Of a stretch of 26,156 nucleotides of DNA, positions 1-7,311 are shown one piece after another. Where the stretch lies: positions 1-26,156 of the forward strand of contig DASXNH010000238.1 in the NCBI GenBank assembly GCA_036495195.1, read 5' to 3'. The notes beneath the pieces are model-generated. The model ran no database searches, was not told where the DNA came from, and saw only the letters and a list, made by a program, of their open reading frames with translations. A program made the translations under genes and the position numbers. Origin of the DNA: Palsa-872 sp036495195 (GTDB lineage Bacteria > Chloroflexota > Dormibacteria > Dormibacterales > Dormibacteraceae). Numbering within the stretch: position 1 is the stretch's first letter; every line of letters begins with the position of its first letter.

Positions 1-453
1 CTGGATCGCCGAGGAGATGTCTCCCAGGTAACCGCCCGGGCGGGCCTTGTCGATGCCGACGTACAGGGCCTGCTCGGTCACCTTGAGCAGGCGATCCGCC
101 TCCGGAGTGATCTTGCCGACGCCGACGGTCACGCCGACGTCCGCCCAGAAGCCCTCGAGCACCAGCCCGAGATCGAGGCTCACGAGGTCGCCGGCGGCCA
201 CCTTGCGGCTGCCCGGGATGCCGTGGACAGCCTCGTCGTTGATCGAGACGCAGATCGAGCGGGGATAGCCGTGGTAGCCGAGGAAGCCGGGGGTCGCCCC
301 GCCCTCCCGGATCAAGCGCTCGGCAATCCTGTCCAGCTCGATGGTCTTGACGCCCGGTACGCACGCCTCGCGGAGCGGAGGAAGCACTGAGGCGAGCAGG
401 GTGCCGGCTCTGGCCATCAGCTCGATCTCGTAGGCGGTCTTGAGGTTGATCAT
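1..453 (-). CDS. map: Methionine aminopeptidase type I, partial (C-terminus outside window)
   Basis: Cytosolic metalloprotease that removes the initiator methionine from nascent proteins. The first 151 codons are present; the reading frame runs off the left edge with no stop. Residues 71-80 read INDEAVHGIP, the family's substrate-pocket segment with H77. D94 (in SLDLG) and D105 (in ADVGV) match the first two metal-ligand aspartates. The remaining His/Glu/Glu ligands would lie outside the window. The start ATG overlaps the adk stop by 4 nt (ATGA), which fixes the start and implies translational coupling. The order secY-adk-map is the classic end of the spc operon, where infA and rpmJ usually follow. 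The family call is secure; completeness of the gene cannot be judged. Confidence 0.95.
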   Translation of the reverse strand, partial: MINLKTAYEIELMARAGTLLASVLPPLREACVPGVKTIELDRIAERLIREGGATPGFLGYHGYPRSICVSINDEAVHGIPGSRKVAAGDLVSLDLGLVLEGFWADVGVTVGVGKITPEADRLLKVTEQALYVGIDKARPGGYLGDISSAIQ

Positions 454-1097
454 TTTCGGGATACCTGGCGGTTCTGGCCAATTGCAGCCAGGACCTGGCT
501 GCTTATCTCTTCAATGGTGCCCCTACCGTCGATCTCCGAAACCAGCTCCTCGGAGCGGTAGTGGTCCAGGACCGGGATCGTCTTGTGGAGGTAGATCTCG
601 ATCCTCGGCTGCACCGCCTCCTGCTTGTCGTCCTCCCGCTGAGCCAGCTGGGTGCCGTCGGACAGGCAGAGCTCGGTGCCCGGAGGATAGGTTCGCTGGC
701 ACTCGGGGCAGACCAGCCGGCCGGAAAGGCGGCGCAGCAGCTCGGCCAGGTCGACCTTCAGGTAGAGCACCCGGTCGAAGCTCTTGCCCAGCTGTTGCAT
801 CAGAACGTCGAGGGCTTCGGCCTGGGGGATCGTCCTTGGGAAGCCGTCAAGGATGAAGCCTTTCTCGCAATCCGGCTCGCGCAGGCGGCCGCGGATCATG
901 TCGATCATGATGCCGTCAGGCACGTAGCCGCCCGCGGCCAGCAGCGGCTGCGCCTGGAGGCCAAGCTCGGACCCCCGCGCGATCTCGGCCCTGAGCATGT
1001 CGCCGGTGGCGATATGCGGGATGCCGAACTTCGACCGCAGCATGTTCGCCTGGGTGCCCTTGCCGCTGCCCGGGGCTCCGTAGAGCAGCAGGTTCAT
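450..1097 (-). CDS. adk: Adenylate kinase, long form with metal-binding LID
   Basis: Catalyses ATP + AMP to 2 ADP in the cytosol. The 215-residue protein has the P-loop GAPGSGKGT at 7-15, the AMP-binding TGDMLR at 31-36 and DGFPRT at 84-89. The LID (about 125-160) carries C130-x2-C133 and later C144-x2-D147, a Cys3Asp set as seen in zinc-binding adenylate kinases of Gram-positive and related bacteria. The loop between the two pairs is short. The start ATG overlaps the secY stop by 4 nt, and the stop overlaps the map start by 4 nt, so it is co-translated with both. Zinc binding is inferred from the ligands. Identification is firm. Confidence 0.97.
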   Translation of the reverse strand: MNLLLYGAPGSGKGTQANMLRSKFGIPHIATGDMLRAEIARGSELGLQAQPLLAAGGYVPDGIMIDMIRGRLREPDCEKGFILDGFPRTIPQAEALDVLMQQLGKSFDRVLYLKVDLAELLRRLSGRLVCPECQRTYPPGTELCLSDGTQLAQREDDKQEAVQPRIEIYLHKTIPVLDHYRSEELVSEIDGRGTIEEISSQVLAAIGQNRQVSRK

Positions 1098-2428
1098 GTG
1101 ATGAAGCCGCGGTACTGGCGCATCACCAGCTGCGTTTGCAGCTGTTTCATGGTGTCCAACGCAACGCCGACCACGATCAGGATCGCCGTCCCTCCCAGGT
1201 ACATCTGTTGATGGGGTATGCCTGAGAAGGTCGCCGTCAGGATCGGAAGGATGACGGTGATGAACCCGAGGAAGGTCGCGCCGGCGAAGGTGACGCGGTT
1301 CATCACCGAGGCGAGATAGTCCGCGGTCGGACGTCCCGGGCGGATTCCCGGGATGAAGCTCGAGTAGCGTTTAAGGTTGTCCGCCACCTCATTCACGTCG
1401 AATGTGATGGCCGTATAGAAGTAGGTGAACCCAAACGTCAGGGCGAAGTACAGGGCGTTGTACGTGATGGCCATCGGAACGTTGGCGGTGTCAGGTGTGA
1501 AGTTGCCTCGGATCCACGCCGCGGCCTTGTAGTACCACGTGTCCGGCGGCGCGCCTGTGAAGTAGTTCGCGACGATCGTCGGCAGGAACATCACCGAGAT
1601 GGCGAAGATGATCGGGATGACGCCAGCGTGGTTGACACGAAGCGGCAGGAAGCTCGCCCTGCTCTGCACCTGCTTCAAGCCGACGGTGCGCTGCGCGGAT
1701 TGGATGGGAATCTTTCTCACCGCCTGCTGCACCTCGATGATGACCGCGGTCATGACCAGGGCGATCAGGCCGAAGATGATGAACGGGACGTAGCCGGCGA
1801 GACCGGCGCCGCTCGGGTTCGCGGCGCTGAACACCGCCGCCACGCCCTGCGGGCCGCGCCCGATGATGCCCGCGAAGATGATCAGCGACACGCCGTTGCC
1901 GATGCCGTACTCGGTGATGAGCTCACCGAACCACATCAACATGACGGTGCCCGCGGTCAGTACCAGCACGATCTGCAGGCGCTGGAACCAGTCGAGAGGG
2001 CCGAGTATTGGAGGGCTGGTGTTCTGAAACAGCACGGTGAACCCATACGCCTGGCCCGCTCCGAGCGCCACGGTCAGGTAGCGGCTCCATCGCGTGATGC
2101 GGCGCCGTCCCGCCTCGCCTTCTTTGGAGATCTCCTTGATCCGTTCGGAGATCACCGTCATCAGCTGCATGATGATCGTGGCGTTGATGTAGGGGTTCAT
2201 GCCCATGGCGACCACGCTGAATCGCGACAGGCCGCCGCCGGAGAACAGGTCCAGAAGGCCCAGCAGGGCCTGGCCCTGGAACAGCTGGGCCAGCGCGGTC
2301 TGGCTCGCGCCCGGGACCGCGATGTTGGCGAAGAGCCTGAATACGACGAGGATCCCGCCTGTGAAGAGAAGCTTGTTGCGAAGCTCCGGCAGGCGGATGG
2401 CGTTGACCAGCGCCTCTATCAGGTTCAA
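1094..2428 (-). CDS. secY: Preprotein translocase subunit SecY
   Basis: Central pore subunit of the Sec translocon in the cytoplasmic membrane, moving unfolded secretory proteins with SecE, SecG and SecA. At 444 residues it has normal length. About ten hydrophobic segments are visible, starting with KLLFTGGILVVFRLFANIAV near residue 19. Family signatures include GMNPYINATIIMQLMTV near residue 75 and GIGNGVSLIIFAGII near 175. The start is TTG, 4 nt after the rplO stop; no in-frame ATG or GTG fits better, and no strong Shine-Dalgarno is seen, so coupling to rplO translation is likely. Its position after rplO and before adk is the standard spc order. Confidence 0.97.
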   Translation of the reverse strand: MNLIEALVNAIRLPELRNKLLFTGGILVVFRLFANIAVPGASQTALAQLFQGQALLGLLDLFSGGGLSRFSVVAMGMNPYINATIIMQLMTVISERIKEISKEGEAGRRRITRWSRYLTVALGAGQAYGFTVLFQNTSPPILGPLDWFQRLQIVLVLTAGTVMLMWFGELITEYGIGNGVSLIIFAGIIGRGPQGVAAVFSAANPSGAGLAGYVPFIIFGLIALVMTAVIIEVQQAVRKIPIQSAQRTVGLKQVQSRASFLPLRVNHAGVIPIIFAISVMFLPTIVANYFTGAPPDTWYYKAAAWIRGNFTPDTANVPMAITYNALYFALTFGFTYFYTAITFDVNEVADNLKRYSSFIPGIRPGRPTADYLASVMNRVTFAGATFLGFITVILPILTATFSGIPHQQMYLGGTAILIVVGVALDTMKQLQTQLVMRQYRGFIT

Positions 2429-2432
2429 CTAT

Positions 2433-3041
2433 CTATTCGTCGGGGGGAGCGGCCTCCCCAGGCTCTTCCTTCTCGGCTACAGGCTTCCCGGAGCCGCGCT
2501 TGGCGGGTTCGGGCTTTTCGGCTACCGGCTCCGCCTCTTCCGGCTTCGGCACTCTCTTGGCGGTCTTCGCCGCCAGTCGCCGGGGGCCGATCTTCCGCGG
2601 CTCGCCCAGCACCTTGACGCTGCCGCCACGCGCTTCGATCGCCTCGCGCGCGCTGAGGCTGAACGAGTGAGCCTCGACCGTGAGCTTCCGCTTGAGGTCG
2701 CCAGTGCCGAGGATCTTGATCTCCTCGCCGACTCGCGCGAGGCCGGCCTCGACCAGCACAGCAGCGTCGACGGTCGACCCGTCGGGAAAGCGGCTCAGCT
2801 TGGACAGGTTGACCACCGCGTAGGTCTTGTGAAACGGGTTCTTGAAACCGGGCAGCTTCGGCAGGCGCTGCGAGAGGGGCATCTGCCCACCCTCGAAGCC
2901 AAGGCGAAAGCCTTCGCTGCGAGCGTTCTGGCCTTTCTGGCCCCGCCCCGAGGTCTTGCCCCTGCCGGACCCGGTGCCGCGGCCGATGCGCCGCGACTTG
3001 CGGTGCGCGCCGGCGGCGGGTCTGAGGTCATGGAGCTGCAT
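2433..3041 (-). CDS. rplO: 50S ribosomal protein L15 with acidic/Pro-rich C-terminal tail
   Basis: Late-assembly 23S rRNA-binding protein of the large subunit. The Gly/Arg-rich N-terminus (RRIGRGTGSGRGKTSGRGQKG, about residues 17-37) and GFEGGQMPLSQRLPKLPGFKN (48-68) are diagnostic. Most bacterial L15 proteins are about 145-150 residues; this one is 202. The extra 50 or so C-terminal residues are a Pro/Glu/Lys/Ala low-complexity tail with no recognised fold. The ATG overlaps the rpmD stop by one base (TGATG). The secY start follows 4 nt after the stop. The core is certain; a role for the tail is unknown. Confidence 0.96.
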   Translation of the reverse strand: MQLHDLRPAAGAHRKSRRIGRGTGSGRGKTSGRGQKGQNARSEGFRLGFEGGQMPLSQRLPKLPGFKNPFHKTYAVVNLSKLSRFPDGSTVDAAVLVEAGLARVGEEIKILGTGDLKRKLTVEAHSFSLSAREAIEARGGSVKVLGEPRKIGPRRLAAKTAKRVPKPEEAEPVAEKPEPAKRGSGKPVAEKEEPGEAAPPDE

Positions 3042-3352
3042 CAGTTGCCCCTCTGGCTCTTCTTGTTCGAGCGCGAGCGCCAGATCTTGTAGCGGCTCCG
3101 GTCGGGCCTGAGGTAGGGCTCGCCTTCGACCGCCACCAGGAAGTCGACAGCCTTCAACATGCCCCTGACAGCGGGGTTGTCGGGCAGCTCACGCGTCTGG
3201 TTCATGCGCCGAAAGCCCAGGGACACAACCGTGGCCTTGACCGAGGGGATCGCCCCGATCGAGCTCTTACGCAGGGTCGCCTTCAGCGTCTTGCCTTCGT
3301 CCCCGGGGGTCTTCGCGTCGCCGCGGGGCCTGGCGGTCTTGGTTGCAGCCAC
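3041..3352 (-). CDS. rpmD: 50S ribosomal protein L30 with N-terminal extension
   Basis: Small peripheral protein of the 50S subunit. The L30 core runs from about residue 20 (KTLKATLRKSSIG) through GFRRMNQTRELPDNPAVRGML to KAVDFLV near 73. Typical bacterial L30 is about 60 residues; here 103 are predicted, with a charged N-terminal stretch of about 20 residues and a basic C-terminal extension. The chosen GTG start overlaps the rpsE stop by one base (TAGTG); no other plausible initiation codon precedes the core, so the extension is probably translated. Gene order rpsE-rpmD-rplO is canonical. Confidence 0.93.
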   Translation of the reverse strand: MAATKTARPRGDAKTPGDEGKTLKATLRKSSIGAIPSVKATVVSLGFRRMNQTRELPDNPAVRGMLKAVDFLVAVEGEPYLRPDRSRYKIWRSRSNKKSQRGN

Positions 3353-3957
3353 TACTTGGTTTCTCCATCGGTGGGTTCGGCGGCTCCGTTGCCGGCGCCA
3401 AGCTCGGCCTTGCCCTCTGCCTTGCGGTAGACGTTGGCGAGGCGCCTGCCAACGACCTGCTCGACCTCTTTGCCACGCAACTCCGCGATCTGCTGCACGG
3501 TGCGCAGCTGCTGGAGGGCGGCGAGCGTCGCGCGCACAGTGTTGATCGGGTTGTTGGTGCCGTGCGACTTGGTGAGAATGTCCTTGATGCCGGCGGTCTC
3601 GATGACGGCACGCATCGCGCCACCCGAGATGACCCCGGTGCCCGGTGCGGCCGGCTTGAGCATGATCTTCGCCGACCCCAGCTTGAGGCGCACCTCGTGT
3701 GGGATGGTCGTGCCGACCATCGGTACCGTGATCATGCTGCGCTTGGCGACGTCCATGCCCTTGCGGATGGCCTCAGTCACCTCTCGTGCCTTTCCGATGC
3801 CCGCGCCGACACGCCCGTTCATGTCGCCGACCACGATCAGCGCGCTGAACGAGAACTTGCGGCCGCCCTTGACCACCTTGGACACGCGGTTGACTCGCAC
3901 GACCCGATCGGTGAGATCAGATCGTTCGCCGCTCGAGTGTGGATATCTGCTGCCCAT
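3352..3957 (-). CDS. rpsE: 30S ribosomal protein S5
   Basis: Component of the 30S subunit near the mRNA entry and decoding region, involved in translational accuracy. The double-stranded RNA-binding-like N-terminal domain is seen in VVKGGRKFSFSALIVVGD and GRVGAGIGKAREV (about 28-60). The C-terminal domain has GTGVISGGAMRAVIETAGI and KSHGTNNPINTVRATLAAL. At 201 residues it is slightly longer than most, because of a polar C-terminal tail after the core. The ATG lies 6 nt after the rplR stop, with a GGAG about 12 nt upstream. The stop overlaps the rpmD start. Confidence 0.97.
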   Translation of the reverse strand: MGSRYPHSSGERSDLTDRVVRVNRVSKVVKGGRKFSFSALIVVGDMNGRVGAGIGKAREVTEAIRKGMDVAKRSMITVPMVGTTIPHEVRLKLGSAKIMLKPAAPGTGVISGGAMRAVIETAGIKDILTKSHGTNNPINTVRATLAALQQLRTVQQIAELRGKEVEQVVGRRLANVYRKAEGKAELGAGNGAAEPTDGETK

Positions 3958-3963
3958 CAGCTG

Positions 3964-4317
3964 CTAAAACTCCAGTCCGGCTTCGCGCGCGGCGTCTGCC
4001 AGAGCCTTGATTCTGCCGTGGTAGAGGAAGCCGCCTCGATCGAAGACGACATTGCTGACGCCCGCCGCCTTGCCCTTGGCCGCAATCGCCTTCCCCACCT
4101 CGATCGCCTGGGCCATGCCATTGCCCCTGGACTTCAGACCGACTGTGGAGGCGGCGGCCAGCGTGCGGCTGCCGTCGTCGTCGATGAGCTGCGCATAGAC
4201 GTGATTGAGGCTGCGGAAGACCGCGAGTCGCGGGCGTTCCTTGGTGCCGTTCACGTGGACGCGCACACGCTTGTGGCGCTTCAGCCGGTTCACTTTGCGG
4301 TCGGTTTGCTTGATCAT
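3964..4317 (-). CDS. rplR: 50S ribosomal protein L18
   Basis: Binds 5S rRNA together with L5 and helps incorporate it into the 50S subunit. The 117-residue length is typical. Visible signatures are the basic N-terminus (RLKRHKRVRVHVNGTKERPR), LAVFRSLNHVYAQLIDDDGSRTLAAAST, and the C-terminal VVFDRGGFLYHGRIKALADAAREAGLEF. The ATG overlaps the rplF stop by 4 nt (ATGA), so translation is probably coupled. The rplF-rplR-rpsE order is canonical. Nothing unusual is seen in the protein. Confidence 0.98.
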   Translation of the reverse strand: MIKQTDRKVNRLKRHKRVRVHVNGTKERPRLAVFRSLNHVYAQLIDDDGSRTLAAASTVGLKSRGNGMAQAIEVGKAIAAKGKAAGVSNVVFDRGGFLYHGRIKALADAAREAGLEF

Positions 4318-4868
4318 CCGGCTGCCTTCGCGCCCTTGCCGGCCTTGCCGGCCTTGCGCCGGATCTTCTCCCCGCGATACATGACGCCCTTGCCCTTGTA
4401 GGGCTCGGGCGGTCGCATCCCGCGGATGTTGGCGGCCACCTGGCCGACGTCCTCGATCGAGATGCCGTTCACCGAAAACTTCGTCGGATCCTGGACCTCG
4501 ATCGACACGCCCTGCGGCGGCTTGAACCTGATGGGGTGCGAGTAGCCGAGGCTGAGCACCACCTCATCGCCCTGCTTGGCGACGCGATATCCCACGCCGA
4601 CCAGCTCGAGGTGCTTGGTGAAACCGGTGTTCACACCAGTGACCATGTTGGCGACGAGGCTGCGGACCAGGCCGTGCAGAGCGCGGTGCTTGTAGCCCTC
4701 GGTAGGCCGCTCGAAGACCAGCTGCCCATTGGACTGCTTGACCGTGATATCCGCCGGCAGGGTGCGTTCGAGCTTGCCCTTCGGCCCCTCAACCGTGACG
4801 TGTCCCGGCTGCAAGGTGACCTTCACCGCGCCCGGCACGTCGATCGGCAGCTTTCCAATACGCGACAA
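4314..4868 (-). CDS. rplF: 50S ribosomal protein L6
   Basis: Large-subunit protein near the factor-binding site at the base of the L7/L12 stalk. The N-terminus SRIGKLPIDVPGAVKV and the C-terminal signature IRGMRPPEPYKGKGVMY are diagnostic; 184 residues is close to the family norm, with a short Lys/Ala-rich end. The start is TTG, preceded by an AAGGA/GGAAGG Shine-Dalgarno 3-4 nt upstream, 14 nt after the rpsH stop. No in-frame ATG or GTG precedes the conserved N-terminus. The stop overlaps rplR by 4 nt. Confidence 0.97.
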   Translation of the reverse strand: MSRIGKLPIDVPGAVKVTLQPGHVTVEGPKGKLERTLPADITVKQSNGQLVFERPTEGYKHRALHGLVRSLVANMVTGVNTGFTKHLELVGVGYRVAKQGDEVVLSLGYSHPIRFKPPQGVSIEVQDPTKFSVNGISIEDVGQVAANIRGMRPPEPYKGKGVMYRGEKIRRKAGKAGKGAKAAG

Positions 4869-4882
4869 GTTCCTTCCTACTC

Positions 4883-5323
4883 CTACCAGATGTACGCCAG
4901 CACTTCGCCGCCAACGCCCTTGCGCAGCGCCTGGCGCCCGCTCATGACGCCTTCGGCCGTGCTGAGAATGGCGATTCCGAGGCCACCGAGGACCCTGGGG
5001 ATCTCCGTCTTGCGCGCGTAGACGCGCAGTCCGGGACGGCTGATCCTCTTCAACCCGGAGATCACGCGCTCACGATCGGGCCGGGACTTGAAGATGATAC
5101 GCATGGTCTGAGATGCCCCGTCAGCCTCCACCTCGAAGCCGGCGATGTAGCCCTCGTCCTTGAGCACGCGGGCGATCTCGAGCTTCAGCTTGGAGGCCGG
5201 CACCTTCACCTCGGGGTGCCGCGCGCTGTTCGCGTTGCGAACGCGCGTCAACATGTCCGCAATCGGGTCGCTGATGACCCCAATCGGAGCTCTCTTCACG
5301 GGTTTTGCAACTGCCGTCGCCAT
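4883..5323 (-). CDS. rpsH: 30S ribosomal protein S8
   Basis: Primary 16S rRNA-binding protein of the central domain; in E. coli it is also the translational repressor of the spc operon. The core ISDPIADMLTRVRNANSARH, GYIAGFEV and the C-terminal GIAILSTAEGVMSGRQALRKGVGGEVLAYIW are all present. Protein length is 146, with about 15 extra residues before the usual start. The ATG was chosen because it overlaps the rpsZ stop by one base (TGATG); a longer open frame upstream only re-reads the S14 gene. No mRNA mimic of the S8 binding site was searched for, so autogenous control is not shown here. Confidence 0.97.
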   Translation of the reverse strand: MATAVAKPVKRAPIGVISDPIADMLTRVRNANSARHPEVKVPASKLKLEIARVLKDEGYIAGFEVEADGASQTMRIIFKSRPDRERVISGLKRISRPGLRVYARKTEIPRVLGGLGIAILSTAEGVMSGRQALRKGVGGEVLAYIW

Positions 5324-5517
5324 CACCAGCTCGACTTCGTGATGCCTGGGATGCGTCCCTCGGCGGCAAGGTTGCGGAAGCAGATTCGGCACATGCCGAA
5401 CTTGCGCAGAAAAGCGCGCGGGCGGCCGCACAGGCGGCACCGGTTATGGAACCGGACCTTGTACTTGGGGTGCACGAGGTCTCTCTTCCAGCGCTCTAGC
5501 GATGCTTTCTTGGCCAA
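5323..5517 (-). CDS. rpsZ: 30S ribosomal protein S14, zinc-binding (type Z)
   Basis: Small 30S head protein. At 64 residues this is the short zinc-containing S14 form: C27-x2-C30 and C43-x2-C46 (CRLC, CRIC) supply the four ligands. The C-terminal GRIPGITKSSW is diagnostic. The start is TTG, with a GAGGT Shine-Dalgarno 7 nt upstream. The stop shares one base with the rpsH ATG. It is preceded by an 89-nt gap after rplE that contains a palindromic repeat, which is unusual in this otherwise tightly packed operon. Confidence 0.97.
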   Translation of the reverse strand: MAKKASLERWKRDLVHPKYKVRFHNRCRLCGRPRAFLRKFGMCRICFRNLAAEGRIPGITKSSW

Positions 5518-5532
5518 GCTCTTACCTCTTGG

Positions 5533-5566
5533 AACCCCACAAAATCTGCGATTTTGCGGGGACCCC
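5533..5566 (-). repeat. 34-nt palindromic repeat, copy B (rplE-rpsZ gap)
   Basis: Read on the minus strand it opens GGGGTCCCCGCAAAATC and folds into a 12-bp stem with loop GCA. All pairs are Watson-Crick except one G-U wobble at the fifth pair. It matches the copy at 12650-12683 at 30 of 34 positions, in opposite orientation relative to the operon. There is no U-tract after the stem, so it does not look like an intrinsic terminator. It lies in the 89-nt space between the rplE stop and the rpsZ start, and is probably a short dispersed REP-like element; any function in the mRNA is unknown. Confidence 0.75.
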
Positions 5567-5606
5567 TTTTCTTGCTGCCGGCAGTCTTCTCGAATTCATC
5601 GTCTAT

Positions 5607-6245
5607 CTACCTTTTGCGAAATGGCATTCCGAGCCGCGTCAGCAGGCTTCGGGCCTCGTCATCGGTGCGGGCTGTGGTGACGATCGACACTTCCAGCCCG
5701 CGGAGTTTGTCGATCTTGTCGTAGTCGATCTCAGGAAAGACGACCTGTTCGCGCAGGCCGAGCGAGTAGTTGCCGCGACCATCGAAGCCTTCTGGGCTTA
5801 CGCCGCGGAAGTCGCGGATACGAGGCAGCGCGACGTTGAGGAGCTTGTCCAGGAAGTACCACATGCGCCGGCCGCGCAGGGTGGCCTTGATACCGACGGT
5901 CTGGCCCGCGCGCAGCTTGAACGCGGCCACTGACTTGCGCGCCTTGATGAGCGCCGGCTTCTGGCCGGTGATGATGACGACGTCGCCAACCGCGGCGTCC
6001 AGGGCCTTGTCGTTGTCCTTTGCCTCGCCGATGCCGATGTTCAGCACGACCTTGGCGACGCGCGGCACCTCCATCGCGTTGGCGTAGTCGAACTCTTTCG
6101 TCATCTGAGGAACCACCGAGTCGCGATACGCCTTCAGCAATCGCGGCGGTCCCTCGGCGCGGGTCGATGGGCCCTGCGACACCGCCGGCCTCGAGTCGGC
6201 CTTCTTCTTCTGTGGCGCCTGTGTGCGGACCTTGGTCTTGCTCAC
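5607..6245 (-). CDS. rplE: 50S ribosomal protein L5 with N-terminal extension
   Basis: Binds 5S rRNA in the central protuberance and contacts the P-site tRNA. The core starts at about residue 33 (PRLLKAYRDSVVPQM) and includes MEVPRVAKVVLNIGIGEA, ITGQKPALIKARKSVAAFKLR and RDFRGVSPEGFDGRGNYSLG. The predicted protein is 212 residues against about 180 usually, owing to a Lys/Pro/Ser-rich N-terminal stretch of about 30. The GTG start overlaps the rplX stop by 4 nt (GTGA); the open frame continues upstream only through rplX. A palindromic repeat follows the gene. Confidence 0.96.
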   Translation of the reverse strand: MSKTKVRTQAPQKKKADSRPAVSQGPSTRAEGPPRLLKAYRDSVVPQMTKEFDYANAMEVPRVAKVVLNIGIGEAKDNDKALDAAVGDVVIITGQKPALIKARKSVAAFKLRAGQTVGIKATLRGRRMWYFLDKLLNVALPRIRDFRGVSPEGFDGRGNYSLGLREQVVFPEIDYDKIDKLRGLEVSIVTTARTDDEARSLLTRLGMPFRKR

Positions 6246-6628
6246 TGTGCCTCCGTCTTGCGAACGCGCTCGTACGGCTCGCCGCAGTGACGGCATGCGA
6301 GGGCGCGCGCGCCCGACTCGAGCACGATGTGCTTGGTGCGCGTCGGCTTTGAGCACGATGGGCAAAGGAGCATGACGTTCGAGTAGTCGAGCGGCGCCTC
6401 GAAGTCGACAACGCCACCCTGTGCGACGTTGACGCCGCCACGGGACTGGCCCGCTTTGGTGTGGCGCTTCAGGATGTTGACGCCCTTGACCACGATCTTG
6501 TGCTTGTCCGGCAGGGTTCGAAGAACCTCGCCGTGCTTGCCCTTGTCCTTGCCGGCCACGACGATCACGGGGTCGCCGGGGGCGAGGTCGAGCCAGCGAC
6601 GCTTGGGTTGAACCTTGTTACGCAGCAT
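6242..6628 (-). CDS. rplX: 50S ribosomal protein L24 with C-terminal zinc-ribbon-like cysteines
   Basis: Assembly-initiator protein of the 50S subunit, near the tunnel exit. The KOW segment PGDPVIVVAGKDKGKHGEVLRTLP (about 17-40) and VKGVNILKRHTK are diagnostic. The C-terminal part has C89-x2-C92 and C112-x2-C115, a four-Cys knuckle found in many but not all bacterial L24 proteins. Length is 128, longer than the usual 100-105. The ATG lies 4 nt after the rplN stop, with GGAGGTG inside the end of rplN about 10 nt upstream. The stop overlaps rplE by 4 nt. Confidence 0.97.
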   Translation of the reverse strand: MLRNKVQPKRRWLDLAPGDPVIVVAGKDKGKHGEVLRTLPDKHKIVVKGVNILKRHTKAGQSRGGVNVAQGGVVDFEAPLDYSNVMLLCPSCSKPTRTKHIVLESGARALACRHCGEPYERVRKTEAQ

Positions 6629-6632
6629 TCCT

Positions 6633-7001
6633 TTAGAGCACCTCCGGGGCGAGGCTGATGATCTTCATGAAGTTGCGCTCGCGAAGCTCGCGTGCAACCG
6701 GCCCGAAGATGCGGGTGCCTCGTGGGTTGTTTGCCTGGGCGAGAAGCACCGCGGCGTTCTCGTCGAAACGGATGAGCGAGCCGTCGGGGCGGCGGTATTC
6801 CTTGGTGACGCGGACGACCACCGCCTTGACGACCTCACCCTTCTTGACCTGGCCGCCCGGCTGCGCCGACTTGACCGTGGCCGTGATGATGTCGCCCACC
6901 GAGGCGTACTTGCGATAGTGGCCTCCGGCCACGCGGATGCACAGGAGCTCCTTCGCTCCTGAGTTGTCCGCGACCTTGAGGCGTGTTTCCTGCTGGATCA
7001 T
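6633..7001 (-). CDS. rplN: 50S ribosomal protein L14
   Basis: Large-subunit interface protein forming bridge B8 with 16S rRNA and the binding site of silencing factor RsfS. The length of 122 residues is exactly typical. Signatures: MIQQETRLKVADNSGAKELL at the start, GDIITATVKSAQPGG, KGEVVKAVVVRV and IFGPVARELRERNFMKIISLAPEVL at the end. The ATG 4 nt after the rpsQ stop was chosen because it begins the conserved N-terminus; the longer upstream frame is a shadow of rpsQ. Nothing unusual is seen. Confidence 0.98.
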   Translation of the reverse strand: MIQQETRLKVADNSGAKELLCIRVAGGHYRKYASVGDIITATVKSAQPGGQVKKGEVVKAVVVRVTKEYRRPDGSLIRFDENAAVLLAQANNPRGTRIFGPVARELRERNFMKIISLAPEVL

Positions 7002-7005
7002 TTGA

Positions 7006-7311
7006 TTACTTCGCCTTCTCCACGATTTCAAGCACGCGCCAGCGTTTCTCTTTGGAGATGGCGCGGGTCTCGGTGATGCGAACGAGGTCGCCGATGCCGC
7101 ATTCGTTCTTCTCGTCGTGGACCTTGAACTTGGTGCGTTGGCGGACTGTCTTCTTGTAAAGCCGATGGGCCTTGGACGTGCCGATCTGGACAATGACGGT
7201 CTTGTCCATCTTGTCCGAGATCACCGTGCCCAGCCGGACTTTGCGCTGGCCGCGTGCGGAGTCATCGACTGCGGCCGGTGCCTTTGCCGGCGTCGGTGTA
7301 CTGACGCTCAC
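7006..7311 (-). CDS. rpsQ: 30S ribosomal protein S17
   Basis: Primary 16S rRNA-binding protein with an OB fold. The core starts near residue 21 (GQRKVRLGTVISDKMDKTVIVQI) and contains RTKFKVHDEKNECGIGDLVRITETRAISKEKRWRVLEI. An Ala/Pro/Thr-rich N-terminal extension of about 20 residues brings the length to 101 (typical about 85). The start is GTG, overlapping the rpmC stop by 4 nt (GTGA). The rpmC-rpsQ-rplN order is canonical. The extension is weakly supported because no conserved residue fixes the start, but no alternative start is better placed. Confidence 0.96.
   Translation of the reverse strand: MSVSTPTPAKAPAAVDDSARGQRKVRLGTVISDKMDKTVIVQIGTSKAHRLYKKTVRQRTKFKVHDEKNECGIGDLVRITETRAISKEKRWRVLEIVEKAK

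Noticed and set aside
3343..4401. 352-codon plus-strand open frame opposite rpsE, rplR and rplF
   Set aside because: Antisense to three certain ribosomal genes and without recognisable similarity.
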